Shown piece by piece: positions 32,993 through 45,270 of a DNA stretch of 64,000 nucleotides. Position numbers and translations under genes: made by a program. This stretch comes from Mycocentrospora acerina (lineage: Eukaryota > Ascomycota > Dothideomycetes > Pleosporales): positions 744,001-808,000 of the forward strand of contig JAKUHH010000084.1 of the NCBI GenBank assembly GCA_022701365.1, in the 5' to 3' direction. The notes under the pieces are model-generated. The model was not told where the DNA came from. It searched no databases and saw nothing but the letters and a program-made list of their open reading frames with translations. Position 1 is the first letter of the stretch. Every line of letters begins with the position of its first letter.

Positions 32993-34910
32993 ATGGTGCC
33001 CTTCCTAGGCTCTTTTCTACATGACGCGGTCAGCTCAACGGGATCAGCCGCTGTGCTGGGATTGCTGGCCCACCAAGCTATCCGCAAGGTTGAGTTTGAA
33101 CTGTACATGTTCCATTTTATGGGCGTCTCCATTGCGTCATATTTTGGTCTAATCTACTCGTTCATCCAGTTTGGCGGGCACAGCTTTCTAAATGCATTTG
33201 CGAGAGCTTCCCTGTTCGCGGCAGGCTTCAACGCAGCACTCCTGACCAGCATTGCTGTCTACCGTATTGTTTTCCATAGATGCCGCCGATTTCCCGGGCC
33301 ATTCGGCGCAAAGCTGACACGTTTCTATGCTACCTACCTAAGCTCAAGAAAGGTTCAGTATTACAAGGACCTAGCTGAAATGCACGCCACCTACGGGGAT
33401 TTTGTCCGCACAGGTAAGAACCGTTGACGGGTACTTGATCACCATAGTTCCGAATACCCTAACTCAACGTTAGGCCCCCGAGAGATTTCCATTCTCCATG
33501 AATCCGCTATTCCGATCATATATGGACTTGGCAGCGAGTTGAGGAAGTCGACTTTCTATGGTCAAACGGGAAATGACCAGAAGAAGACGTCTATTCATAT
33601 GACGCGCGACCACGTCTCACACAAGATGCGAAGGCGGGCATGGGACAGGGGTTTTTCCATGAAGGGTAAGAATATCTGGGAGTAAGCGCCAAGATATACG
33701 CCGCGTCACTGACCTTCTCCAGCACTTTCTACATACGAACCACGCATCAAAACGAAGGCCGATGCTCTAGTTCATCAGCTTCAAGATTCGTGTGGGAAAT
33801 CAATGGACGTATCGTCGTGGGCCATGTTCTTCAGCTTCGATGTGATGGGCGAAGTCGGATTGGGGAAAAATTTCGGCAATCTTAGTAGTGGAATCGAACA
33901 TGGTGCTATCAAAGGCGTTCATGACCATATGAGTATGCTTGGTATAATGAGTACGGTTCCATGGCTCTTGAATATTCTAAGCTGCATACCGGGGGCGGCG
34001 GCTGGGTACACTGACTTCTTCGACTTCTGCTCAAGTGAAATTCGGGAGAAGAACAAAAGTTGGCACATGGAAAAGCAACCTCAAGACGTCATCTCTTGGC
34101 TTTTGAAGGCGATCAAGGACGGCGACGCATCTGCTGCGCCGTCGGCTGAAGCTATGGAGGATGACACGCGAGTGATCATCATCGCCGGAAGGTGTGTTTG
34201 GCTCTCCTGTCCGAAAGCTGCCAAAGTTGAAGCCCGTGATATGGCGCTAACTTTCTTTAGTGAAACAACCGCCACCACGCTCGCTGGGGCCCTTTATTTT
34301 CTTGCCAAGAACCCTGAAAAGCAAAAGAAACTCCAGAGACTAGTTGATGAAGCGATTCCGTCATACAACGAATGGAGCTACGAAAAGGTGAGAGGCATAA
34401 CGTACATTGATGACTGGATCAGTGAAACTCTTCGTCTTCGGCCTGCACTCATGAATGGCGGACCTCGCCAGACTCCAAAGAAGGGTATCCAAATTGGTGA
34501 AGTTCACATTCCCGGTGATACGAATGTCTGTGTCCCAGTACAACTCATTCAAAAAGATCCTAGATGGTGGTTTCAGGCAGACGAATTTATGCCTGAGCGT
34601 TTTGGGGAGAAGCGCTTGGTGATGAGAACCGACGAAGCACCATACATGCCTTTCTCTCTAGGTACGATACCCTTTTATTATGTTTGGTTGGTTCAACAGT
34701 TGACAGCATTTTGCAGGTGCTTATAACTGCCCGGGGAAGAATCTGGCGCAACTCAGTCTAAGGATTTCGATTTCCACCATTGTGAAGAACTTCGATGTGT
34801 CGTTTGCACCAGGGGAGACGGGCGAAAAATTCGCAAATGAGGTATTGGATACTTTTACCGTCACACTTCCCCCGCTTCAAATGAAGTTTACACCAAGGAA
34901 CCAGTTCTGA
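32993..34910 (+). CDS. Cytochrome P450 monooxygenase
   Basis: Five exons: 32993-33413, 33474-33665, 33723-34191, 34261-34661 and 34717-34910, 558 aa. The introns are 60, 57, 69 and 55 bp. The start is the first ATG; the frame extends upstream only to a TTG. P450 landmarks in order are RFPGPFGAKLT after the membrane region, AGSETT in helix I (359-364), ETLR as ExxR (416-419), MPERF, and the heme loop FSLGAYNCPG with Cys499 as iron ligand. The loop has Tyr instead of the usual Arg, as seen in several fungal P450 families. The N-terminus has about three hydrophobic segments before residue 100 rather than one anchor, so it is probably a multi-pass ER protein. Substrate unknown; no biosynthetic backbone gene is nearby. 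Confidence 0.93.
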
Positions 34911-35252
34911 AAGCTGAATGGGTTGAGAGTAGTGAGTTTGAATCTCCGTATGGTAGAGAATGTAAGCACTACGTGACAAGTCGGATTTGATATTCCACGT
35001 GAAGTTTCACCTTTTTACTGAAGGAAATACAATTTTGTTTACATACTCGCTCAAGTGCCGGATAATCTATACCGTGATCCAAAGGCCGCACAAGTGACTG
35101 ACAGCTGCTGCAGCGGTGAGGATGATGACAGCGATGAGACTTGAGCAGTGTGAATCAAGCGAAGGTCTCTACTTGTTTGAGATGAGCGGGCCCTGTTCCG
35201 AACTTCCGGTGACGCACAATACTCACTCCTCGGCTTGCCAATGCCGGATGTG

Positions 35253-35281
35253 TCACATCACATCACATCACATCACATCAT
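35253..35281. repeat. (CATCA)n microsatellite
   Basis: About six tandem copies of the 5-base unit CATCA in a short intergenic stretch downstream of the P450 gene. Confidence 0.9.
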
Positions 35282-36490
35282 GTTGCATCTCACATTTCAC
35301 ATCTCCTGGATCGGCAGGATTGGCTGATCATCCATGTTAACGGAAACATCCCTTTCTTCCCACAACCGAAAAGCTGGTCAAATCGATCGGATCCCCAAAT
35401 GGCTCCCTTGCATATCTTCCAAGCCTATCCTTACTGCATTGGTAGACAGGCAGAAAAAATTTGGGCTAGAACGCACCCTTGACCTTCTCCTAGTCGATAT
35501 TCTCACTTGTCGACATCAGAGTGGTAGAAAAAGGAGGTTTTGCGCAGACAAATACGATCACAGCGATTAGATGGTTGACAAGTTGCAGCCCCTTGAGAAA
35601 GGATAGTCAGTAAAAGCCAATATTATCACTGAGAGATCCAGGGCAACGGTACCAGTTGATTTAAAGAAAATTCTTCACTTTTAATGAGACTTCAAAGATT
35701 AGGATCGTATACTGGGGCAAACTGCACACACTGTTGTCTTATACATCACCAACTTCATTCATCTTGATTACCATACTACTCTCTAAAACTTTGTTGTAAA
35801 AGTATTCTCATTTCAAATCAACAAATAGACACGCATACCTCATGAAGTTCAAAACTACAAGTTTGAAAGCACGTGGACTGTTAGCAGTTATTATAGTTCT
35901 CTGTGGTAAGAAAAATCCAAACTCTAGAGTATTACATCTCCATCAGACCCAAACAATGTGCAAACCACGTAGTAAAATCCTAGTACAACTAGCAATGAGA
36001 TAGTATCTGCCAGATGGCAATCGATGATTAGTTTATTTTAACGAGCGTCTCCTCAACTACGGTTTGGAACAGCAGATGATTTTCAATTACATCCCCTATT
36101 CCCAACACTTTCAACATTGCTCTTCATTCACGACAGTTTCGGCGCCACTTGATTCTTCCCAACAAAATCTTCATGGCATACTCCGAATTACTCGCACATA
36201 GCATCACGACATCTTCCAACATCACTGCCAATCACTCCAACCAGTCTTCCAACTGTCCCAAACAAAATTCCGTCGATGAAATCCCATATGTACGAAGTTT
36301 GTCATAAATAATATTGAACCGTACCTAAGTGGATCTTAGCTATTCTAGAAGTTGAATCTCGTATGTCTTACCAAATCGCAGCTTTTGATTTGATACGTAT
36401 TTTTGGTTCTCAGTAAGACATTGCCGGAGTCCAACGATGTAAGCCATATAACCAATATACTTATATGAGTAAAGAGGTGAAGAGGTTTTT

Positions 36491-36521
36491 AAAAAAAAAA
36501 AAGGGGGGGGGGGGGGGGGGG
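36491..36521. repeat. A12-G19 homopolymer junction
   Basis: Twelve A followed directly by nineteen G on the + strand. This is the only long G tract in the window that was assembled without a gap. Confidence 0.95.
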
Positions 36522-36863
36522 ACATGATAATCATTGGCCTGTAGATGTCCAGAAGAAAAAGTAGGATTCGGTAGCGAAACCCAGAACCGCACAGATTACG
36601 CTTGGGAACGAAAAGATCCTTCCAAACTACAATTGTATTGTTATATTTTTCTTGCAATAGGAAGCTCCAATCTTACAAAAAAACTTTTTCCACTCGACAT
36701 TCCCTCACCATCCTAATTTTAAAGGGGAAAAAAAGTTCACATCACCCTCAATCAACCGCTTGCCCTCTATCCTCGCGACGAATTTCAAATCTCACGATTT
36801 AAAAAAAACCAAGTACACAAAAACCCATACCAGTATTGAGCCCTCTACGCCACCACCGTCTCC

Positions 36864-37436
36864 ATGCCACCCCATCGGCTCGCTCACGAAAACGAAGATA
36901 ACCTCATACTCCTCCTCCTCCCACTCTGGCTCTTCACATTCTGCACATGCCTCTGCATCATAGCATACATCGCCTTCTACCTCTACATCTCCCATCCTGG
37001 ATCCAACTATGACTCACCCCCCTCCTCCCCCTCTCCATCATCAAGCGAAACAACCCCCCTCCTCGACTCCTACTCCTCAGGCTTCTCAGGGGCATCACTT
37101 GGCCTCCCGTCACAAATCCACACCCGCATGACGGCACACGTCTTCGTCGCCTCCGACACCCAGCAAGGACGACTCACGCCCATCTTTGTGTTCCCGCACA
37201 CCCCTTATATTGGCGTGCCAGGGGATTTCTACACAGAAACAAGAAGATGGGATGCAGCGGTTGGGCATGCGAGACGTCAGGAGAGAGCGGTAAGAGTCCG
37301 CTGCTGGAGATGGGACGGTGTGGGCTTTACGCTTCCGGTTGTAGTGTACAGGGAGGGGAGGAGTGGGGAGAGGATAAAAATTCTGGATAAAAGGGTACGG
37401 GTTTGTGGGAGGGACTTGGGAGACGGGGGTCGGTAG
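36864..37436 (+). CDS. Hypothetical single-pass membrane protein, 190 aa
   Basis: Single-exon frame. A strongly hydrophobic segment at about residues 13-43 (LILLLLPLWLF and onwards through Cys-rich IIAYIAFYLYI) should cross the membrane once. It is followed by a Pro/Ser-rich stretch with an acidic dileucine-like ETTPLLDS. Residues 85-190 look compact and become Arg-rich (RVRCWRWDGVGF). No domain could be named. The preceding DNA is A-rich and has the poly-A/poly-G tract 340 bp upstream. It is probably a lineage-restricted gene; the size and single helix could fit an endomembrane protein. Confidence 0.55.
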   Translation: MPPHRLAHENEDNLILLLLPLWLFTFCTCLCIIAYIAFYLYISHPGSNYDSPPSSPSPSSSETTPLLDSYSSGFSGASLGLPSQIHTRMTAHVFVASDTQQGRLTPIFVFPHTPYIGVPGDFYTETRRWDAAVGHARRQERAVRVRCWRWDGVGFTLPVVVYREGRSGERIKILDKRVRVCGRDLGDGGR

Positions 37437-38469
37437 GTAGAGTAGGGGGGTTTGGCGAAATGCGTATGAGAGGAGAGTATTGTGGTTTTGTTTGGCAAGC
37501 GAGTGTTCACATTATGTATTGCGAAGGGGGGAAAGGAAATTGGTATCTAGCTGGAGGGGCGAGTAGTGTAGTGTAGTGTAGTATGATGGATGTATTCTTC
37601 AACTTAGCATATGAATATCATAACTCGGGAAATGAGTTTGAAAGTTTTGAAGAGAAAGGAGAGAAAAAAAACAGGGCATGGATGAAAATATAGAAAAAAG
37701 GGAGCGGACATGAAAAAAATATGTGTATATATATTTTAAAAAAAAAACTCCATCTCTAATCGGATACTCACTACTACTACTCTCTTTTGGATATGACACG
37801 ACACAGCAAGATGAGATAAACGTCCAACTGAATTGAATTGAATTTAATTGAATTGGAAGAAGAAGAAGAAGAATTCCGGTTTAGCAAAAAAATAAATCAT
37901 CTTGGCAATAATAACAGGCTTTGCAAGAGCAAAGTAGAGGCAAGTAGTAGAGTGAGTGAGTGAGTGAGTAAGTGATTGAGTAAGTGAGTGAGTAAGTGAG
38001 TGAGTAAGTGAGTGAGTAAGTGAGTGAGTAAGTGAGTGAGTAAGTGAGTGAGTGAGTAGTTTTCTCTTCTTCACATGGTCATGCATGCAGAAAAGGGGGC
38101 AGCTTCTATACAATCAATCGCACACAACTCACAACACACACAAGACAACAAAGTACAACGCCGTACAAGCAATCACACACAATCCAAGATGAGAATAAAC
38201 ATAAACATGAGATAAAAGTTGTCATTAAAAATGCGTTCTCAAGACCGTGACTTCGCTTCGCTGAAAGGTATCGTATCGTAGTAAAATAAAAGGAGAAGAG
38301 AAAAATGGCAACGCAAAAGATATCCATATCCCCCCTTCTATCCCGTCTGCCAATATATGCACATGAACAACTGCATACACATTTCCTTCCTCCACACATG
38401 CCGCGCGTTCTTCAGATGAACCTCCAATGTGGTGTGTATATTTATTGACTGCAAGCAAGCCATTCCATC
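37437..38469. other. Intergenic region, repeat-rich
   Basis: Between convergent genes. It contains a GAATT-rich stretch near 37826-37857, a GAA run near 37858-37872 and the GTGA repeat listed separately. Frames across the repeat (Leu-Thr-His-Ser multiples) are artefacts of it. Confidence 0.5.
37950..38057. repeat. (GTGA/GTAA)n tetranucleotide repeat
   Basis: About 27 tandem tetranucleotides, mostly GTGA with regularly interspersed GTAA units. The interspersion forms a higher-order 12-base pattern in the middle. Confidence 0.9.
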
Positions 38470-41400
38470 CTACGTGAGGCTTGCGTTTGTCGTGCTAGGC
38501 GTCCTCTTCCACCCACCCCATGTCCATCCTGTCGCGCCCGTCGCAGGCACTGGACTTGGTGTTGCGGCTGGGGGTGTTGCGACTGGCAGCACTGCCACCG
38601 CAGGCGCCTTCGTTGGCGGCGTGGCGGGTTTCGCAAACCACCCGTTGGTAGCCCCTGCGCCAGCGCTACTCGCACTCACAACTCTCTTCATACCCTCAAA
38701 CTTGCCACGCATTTCCTCCAACTCCTGTCGCGCAACAGCTTCGGCAGTCTTGGCGTTTACAAGCTCGAGGAGGAGAGCTTCATTGTCGGCAGGTGCGTTG
38801 TTGTCGGTTGCGAGGACTTGTTGGGTTGCGAGGCTGGAGGAGCGCTTGTTGAACATCATGCTGGTGGGGCGCACGCTCTTTGTCGAGTTTGTTCGTCCCA
38901 GTCTGAGTTCTCGAAGGCCTCCGGTGACGCTGTCGCCAGTTGTTGAGCGCGAAAGACTTGGCGGCGTGTCAGGGGTATTGTCTGAGCCGGTCCAAGACGC
39001 TGCCGCCGAGGCCTTGCGCGCCGTCTGTCGTAAATCTTGGATTGTCTTCTCCAACTTTTGGTTCTGGTTGTAGCTCTCTACAAGGCGCTGTCTTACGTCC
39101 TTCACCGTGTCGCGTGCAATCATGAGCTCGGTATCGCGGTCATTGAGGTCGCGGGCTAGCGATTGCGCGCGCAAGGTTTCGGAGGAGAGTTGGTCTTTTG
39201 TGCGTGCAAGTGTGTCGCGGAGTACTTGCTTTGTTTCGAACATGGAGGATGAACGTGTGTGTGTTTGCTCAACCGGGAAACGGGTTTCCAAGGTTTCCAC
39301 AATCTCAGAGGACTCTTCTGACAAGGCCGGTGTGGAGATTTCATCGGGTGAAGGCAGAGCAGTGGCGGCGGTGATTGTTGTCCGGCGGCGGTCTGCTCGA
39401 GATGCGGGTGCAGAGAGATTGGACGTCTTCTTTCGAAGCTTGTCGACGACTGTGCGCACAAGACGGTGGTCTTCTTTGCGGTCTTCGCGCTGCTTTTGTA
39501 GGGCAGCTTCGAGCTCGCTGTTTTGGCGCTGCAGCTGGCTCACCGACATGAGCAGCTGCTCAATCTGGTAGTGCAGGTCCCGGTCCTTTGAAGAGAGACC
39601 CATGGCGACAGACCCATGGCCCGACTTCATCGACAATGCATCTCCACTAGACCCGCGAGAGAGGTCGGTCATGGCAGTGCTGTGAGTAGCAGACGACGAC
39701 TCTGACCCTTCGGTTGAGTTGAGTGTTGATGCGAGGCTTTGTTTGGAAGCTGTTCGTCTCAGGAAGCTAACAGGGCGTGATGGGGCAGAGAGACCTGGGC
39801 TGAGGGAGAACGACTTTGTGGAGGAGTTGGAAGGGCCCCACAGGCGGCCGAGGAACGAAGTGGCTGACTTCTGGACCTGTTGCTTAGCCGAATCCTTTTC
39901 CTGGGCTTCCTTGTACTGCTGCTCCAATCCCTGCAGGCGCTCTCGCGTAACATCATTGGTGAAACCAACAAAGTCGCCGACCAGCTCATCGGCGGATCCG
40001 GCGTTGCGACCATAGGGATCCCAGAGTTGTCGCCCCAGCAAGAGCTGCATGACGTCCTCGAATTCGGACAGGGATAGGAGCTTTTGCTCATTCCGCTTCA
40101 TGAGAGCGAGGGCTACACGCATAATGGTCTCGGAGGCGCCCTCGGCGAACAGGACGTCGTAGATGCGGAACAGCATGGGGAGGGGGCACGTGACGGCGAA
40201 AAAGGATAGGAACCACTGGGAGAGGTATGCGGAGCCAATCTGCAGCTCGTCGAGGTGCTGGGCCAGCTGTGGCATGTGCTGGTGCAGGAGCTTCTGGAAC
40301 TGGAAGATGCGCAGGTGGAGGCCAGAGAGGTCGGGCAGGAAGCAGGAGCGGAGGTCGTAGTCTTCCATGAGCCTGTGGGTGGTTTGTTAGCCATCTTGTT
40401 GAAATGAGCATAGTTGGTTGTGGTTGGTTGTAGTCATTTGTAGGTGTTTGTCGTCAAATGTACCACTGTGTTTGGCAGTGTCTTGGGAGGGGTAGAAGAG
40501 CTTCTTGGAAAGTGAAACAGAAGACGAGAGACACACCTGACCAGCACGCAAAAGGCCTCCTTGTCGCCCATCTCCATCAGCAAGGGCCCCACCAAGAAGC
40601 CCAGGCCTTGGCAGTAGCCAATCTTGGTATCGTACAGACTGAAGCACTTGAGCACGCGGCCCAGCATCTTCTGGCCCTCGCCATCCGGGTCCTTGAACAT
40701 GTCGACGCCGGGGAAGCTGCGGCCGAGGTCCTTGTTGATAGTGTTCTCGTAGGGGCTCGACTCGCCGCACAGGGCTTCAAACTGTTCCTCGATGAGCGTG
40801 TCACGGGCACCGGCGGCGCTCTGCCAGACGACGCCACGCAGCGGGGCGGGGATGCCGCCGCGGATCTTGTTGAGGCACAGGGTGGGCAGGCGCTGGACGG
40901 TCTGGGGGTAGTCGCGCACGAGGGCGGCCCAGAACTCGAGCTCGGTCATGGGCGGCGGCGAGGGCAGCTGCGAGAAGCGCACCTGGGCGGCCTCGTCGTC
41001 CTGCACGAGGCGCTTGAGCTGGTTGAACGAGGGCGGGCGCGACTGGCTGCGCGAGCGGGCCTGCTTGATGCGGTGGGCGGGCTTGAGCGTGGCCTTTGCG
41101 TCGGACATGAGGGCGTTGTTCTCCTGCTCGAGGCGGGCGAGCAGCAGGGCCATTGCCTGGGGAATGGTATGTTAGCCGTGTCTTGCTGTGCATGTATACG
41201 CCAACATGTCCTGCTGTGCATGTATACGCATCCAAGTCCAGCTGTCCATGTCTATGCTAACATGTCCAGCTGTGCATATACATGCACATACACATATACA
41301 TATATGTATAAATTCACGTCCTGACACTGGCAAGAATGCTCACCTCGTCCTGCCCCGCGCCCTCGGGCTGCTGCAGTTCCTTCTTCTCCAGCTCCGCCCA

Positions 41401-41808
41401 GTCGACCTGCTGGCTCTTGACCGAGCTGCTGCTGTCGCTGCGCGCGTGGCCCGACGGCGCGTCCGTGTCGTGGACGGCCACGGTGGGGCTGCTGGTGGCT
41501 GCGGCTCGGGCACTCGCGTCGCCGTCGACGTGCACGCCCAGCTCAATGACGCTCGTCTGGCTGTCGCGGCGTCCAAAGGCCTTGTGGATCTCGTCGGAGC
41601 TCGGGCGTGACGACAGCCCCTTGTCGCCGACTCCCGTCTCCGGGCAGTCTTCGCCGCCGGCCTCGGACAGCGGCACCGTCACCATGGAGTCGGTGGGCAG
41701 CGGCGAGCTGTCGCCAGCATGGGTGCGGGGCGGGCGTGCGGGCGTGTCTTTGGCGGTCGGGGCCGCCACGTCTTTGTCGACATGCATGGTCGGCGTTGGG
41801 TCTGTCAT
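38470..41808 (-). CDS. TBC-domain Rab GTPase-activating protein with coiled coils
   Basis: Three exons: 41808-41344, 41156-40537 and 40372-38470, 995 aa. The introns are 187 bp (minisatellite-bearing) and 164 bp, unusually long for this window. Residues 1-155 are Ser/Thr/Asp-rich and disordered. The TBC domain spans about 255-460: GGIPAPLRGVVWQ, the arginine finger motif INKDLGR (Ile295-Arg301), the glutamine finger IGYCQG (336-339), then LMEDYDLRSCFLPDLSGL and FLSFFAVTCPLPMLFRIYDV. Both catalytic fingers are intact, so it should accelerate GTP hydrolysis by a Rab/Ypt protein in vesicle traffic. Coiled coils follow near 624-675 and 740-815, a layout like the Evi5/Gyp5 group. The tail is Ala/Pro-rich and ends after a Trp-rich stretch (GWTWGGWKR). 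Confidence 0.93.
41191..41274. repeat. 28-bp minisatellite inside TBC gene intron 1
   Basis: Three consecutive 28-bp units (41191-41218, 41219-41246, 41247-41274), each beginning CATGT and containing CAAGTCC or CATGTCC before GCTGT. A partial unit precedes them and a degenerate CATATACA stretch follows. The whole array lies within the 187-bp intron. Confidence 0.85.
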
Positions 41809-42586
41809 TGCGATGTCGTTCGCGTTCTAGGGAGCTCGCATGCGCAGGGCCGGGAAAAACAAACAGACAGCCGGTGGTCGTCTCTGCAGCTGCACAGGGC
41901 CGGCGGTGCTTGGGGCGACGCTCAGCACACGCACAAACACAGGCACAACGGCGCGGGTGTGGAGTGTGTTTCAGCGCAAGGGGACTCTGGGCGCGGCTGT
42001 TGCAAGTCAAGAGGGAAGCAATGCAGCGCGTCGCAAGATGGTCACCACCCAAAGCAGTAGGGTGTCGAGTATAGATTGGGCGGCAGGCAGCTCTGTCACG
42101 GCATTTGTGCACGCAGAGCAAAAAGCAAGCGACGCAGCATCGAGGGAGGCTTGAAAGGAGCATCAGGAGGTCCTGGGCAAGGCTGGCTAGCTTATCGCGA
42201 GTGCGAATTGCGGCGGTCTGTGCCAACCTGCCCCTGGGCCAATGGCTGGCCGAGGCGCGTGGTTGCGCCATCACTGTGCGTCTCCGCATGGCTGCTCACC
42301 GAGTGCGTGCCTGTGGTTCGCATCTTGTCTTCTGGTCGTGGTAGCCAATGCGCGCCGTCCCACGCTTTGCCAGCGTGGTGCTCCCCAAACACGAGACCAC
42401 GAGACTCGACGCGACAAAGAAGACGGCCGCACCGCCGCGCCACCCCCCGCACCTGGCCAATCACACGCACGTGCCTCCGCTAGCGCCTGCCCCTTCCCTC
42501 GCCGCAGGTGCAGACGCCATCGAGGAACAGCCCTCGGCAGCCTCAGGGAGCATCGGGACATTGTGATCAGCGTCCTGGTCTGGGCC

Positions 42587-42731
42587 GTTGTCAAATACAC
42601 GCTGGCTGTTACTTGCGACCGTTGTCAAGTACACGCTGGCTATTACTTACGACCGTTGTCAAGCACACACTGGCCATCATCACTCACCACCGCCATCAAA
42701 CACACGCCCTGGCTACCGTCACTCACCACCA
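42587..42731. repeat. Imperfect 34-bp tandem repeat
   Basis: Two near-identical 34-bp units (42587-42620 and 42621-42654) beginning GTTGTCAA and containing ACACGCTGGCT, followed by two diverged copies to about 42731. It lies 0.8 kb upstream of the TBC gene start. Confidence 0.8.
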
Positions 42732-44639
42732 CACCACTAACCTCTCCACATGACCAGTCTTGCCATCCTCCTTCTCTTCAACCACCCCCCAAACACACAA
42801 ATACACAAACACCCCAGCCTCAAGACACTTTGCTTCTCCTCGCCCTCAGTCACCCACCCTCTCGTCGCCTCCATCCCCACCTCTTTCAACCATCCCCCGC
42901 ATTCCAACCCTCCCACATCACCACACTACCCCACATCACAAGATGCCAGCCGCTCACCGCCACCACCACCCTCGCCACAAAACCCACTACCCTCCTCACT
43001 AGATCCTACCTTCAAAGCAGCAGCAAAGACCAAGGTGGCTAGCTCGTATTCCACCACGACAAATCCGACTTGAAAACAAAGCACACCTGTCAAACCTTGA
43101 CGTTAGCACCATGTCCTCCTTTTTTGTGTGTGCATGACAACAATGAACTTGGCTTGAATATTGTTCTTCTTTGACCGAAAGAGTGGTTTGTAATGGTCTG
43201 CTTTCTCATCTTGCTTAGTTGGATATCTAGCTTGTTGGAATTACGAATCACGGTGTTGCGCTTTTTTCCAAGATTACAAAGCTAATATGCACTGCTTGTT
43301 GTAAGAGTGTGTACTTGTTATTCAGCACTAATGTGTGTGTTCTTATCAGCCCTGGTGAGTGATCTATTTAGCACTAAAGTGTTTGTTGTATTCAGCACTA
43401 ACGTGTGTGTAATACTGGTCTAGAGTATGTGTAATACTGGTAGCTAAAGTATGTGCAGTACTGGTAACAAGAGTGTGTGTAATACTTGTACCTAGACTGT
43501 CAAGTGCCTGTTAATCACCAGAGCTTATACTACCTATTAATAGAGCGCTTACTACCCATTACCAGAGCAAGTACCATCCACCACAAGGGCAAGCACCACC
43601 CATCACCAGACCACTCGTGCCAGTTATGGAATCCCCCATCTTCTAATCACCCAAACCTCCAATCTTCTTTCATTTCAACTCTCTTTTCTAAACCAGAACC
43701 CCCAAACCCACCACTTCCTCCCCTGTTATGAGAATTACTTGGCAAAGACATAGACACCAACAACCCCATTGATCAACTCTTACCTCGAAAGACTACTTGA
43801 ATTACCACTCTTTCGCCACCTCCCACATCCACTCCAAACATCAAAAGTCTCTCTACATCATGTTAAAAAGTACCTTGACACAACACCAACTCCAACACGC
43901 GAGGTTATTCGTCCGTCTGAAACACATCCTACTCACCTACTCACTTACCACGGACAAACACCCCCGCCAATAACAACACCCCCCCAAAGATTAGCTCCAC
44001 GCCTGCCCTTGTATTTCCCCGCTAACCCTGAAATCCTTGTCAATATCACTCCACCCTCCCATGGATAGGGAAAATTTAGTAATCACTACCTCTCTAAACC
44101 TATACAAGCGAAATCTAGTAATTTAGGTATAACTTACTTTCCAAATCACCTTCAAACTACATGCATGGTTAGGAATTTACAAACATCTCTCCGTTGTAAT
44201 TGTTAACAAAGTTTTTCCCTCATCCATGCACCCACCCTCTTACCGGCTACCGAATATAAAGTGCGGAGATTAAATTAATCAATTACGTTGCCTTTTTGAG
44301 TTTATCCTGAAACACTACCTGTGCCGAGAATGCGGGGGTTTAAATTTTTATAAATAATATAGAAACAAAAAGGTTAATTCGTGCTGGGCATTCCATGCAA
44401 GAGTGGAAAATCTGCGTCAGATGTGGGGGGTGTAGTGTGGGGATGGGAATGTGGAGAAGGAAGGGAAGGGAAGGGAAGGAAGGAAGGGGGGGGCTTAGTC
44501 TAATGGTCATTGGAGTAAGAGATGATGGAATAAAGGAAATAATGGCAATTTTCTGTCACAATATGAATAGTGTTTTTCTAAGTGACTGAATGAATAAAGT
44601 TGAATACTTTCCTTAGCTAGCGATTAAGTCAATCTATCT

Positions 44640-44640
<1 letters not shown>

Positions 44641-44727
<87 letters not shown>
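44641..44727. repeat. (TCAA)n microsatellite
   Basis: About 21 near-perfect copies of TCAA, preceded by two TCTA variants; intergenic. Confidence 0.95.
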
Positions 44728-44728
<1 letters not shown>

Positions 44729-45210
44729 CAACTTTAATTGACTTTTACAACGCAGCACATTACTTCAGATCCAGTTATGTAGTTACTGACTGATTTATTT
44801 TAAATAAAATCAAAAAATAAAATCAAACGACCCCAGAAAGGATAGATATTCTGAAACTTCAGACCTCGACACGGATAAACCAACAGACCATGAGGCGAAG
44901 GGAGAAAAAAAAATCTTTCAATATATCCTCTTCACTTCTTCTTTTTTTTTGGTTTGACTCACTCTTTGGCATGACAAATAAACAAAAAAGAAACAAAGAA
45001 GGATACATATACATACACATACACATACATCCACCTAATCAAAGCATCAAAAACACTAGAATCCAGGAAAAAAAACATGGATTTCATAACCATATTATCC
45101 CTCATCCTTCATGTTGACTATTTACACTTTATCTCATCTCATCTCATCTCATCTTATCCCACCCCACCCAACTAAACAACACTCATAATCAAACATTAAA
45201 AACGTGCAAT

Positions 45211-45270
45211 TTTCTTCTTCTTCATCTTCATCTTCTTCTTCTTCTTCTTCTTCTTCTTCTTCTTCTTCAT
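45211..45270. repeat. (TTC)n microsatellite at 3' end of Zn2Cys6 gene
   Basis: About 20 TTC units with a few TCA interruptions, starting 25 bp beyond the stop codon of the transcription factor gene. The repeat is probably transcribed as GAA in its 3' UTR. Confidence 0.9.

Larger units (their letters stand above)
34911..36863. other. Intergenic region
   Basis: 1.95 kb of AT-rich spacer between two same-strand genes. It holds a CATCA repeat (35253-35281) and a poly-A/poly-G tract (36491-36521), both listed separately. No gene was recognised. Confidence 0.4.

Noticed and set aside
16146..34910. A secondary-metabolite gene cluster (P450, oxidases, transporter, laccase-like enzyme)
   Set aside because: No PKS, NRPS, terpene cyclase or prenyltransferase backbone is present, and the genes are widely spaced in mixed orientation.
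37844..38113. Frame coding for repeated Leu-Thr-His-Ser
   Set aside because: Pure translation of the GTGA tetranucleotide repeat.
40458..41324. 288-codon plus-strand frame over the TBC gene
   Set aside because: Antisense to the TBC exon and crosses its introns; no domain.
42242..43042. 266-codon frame upstream of the TBC gene
   Set aside because: Low-complexity Pro/Thr/His/Ser product that reads through tandem repeats; no conserved pattern.
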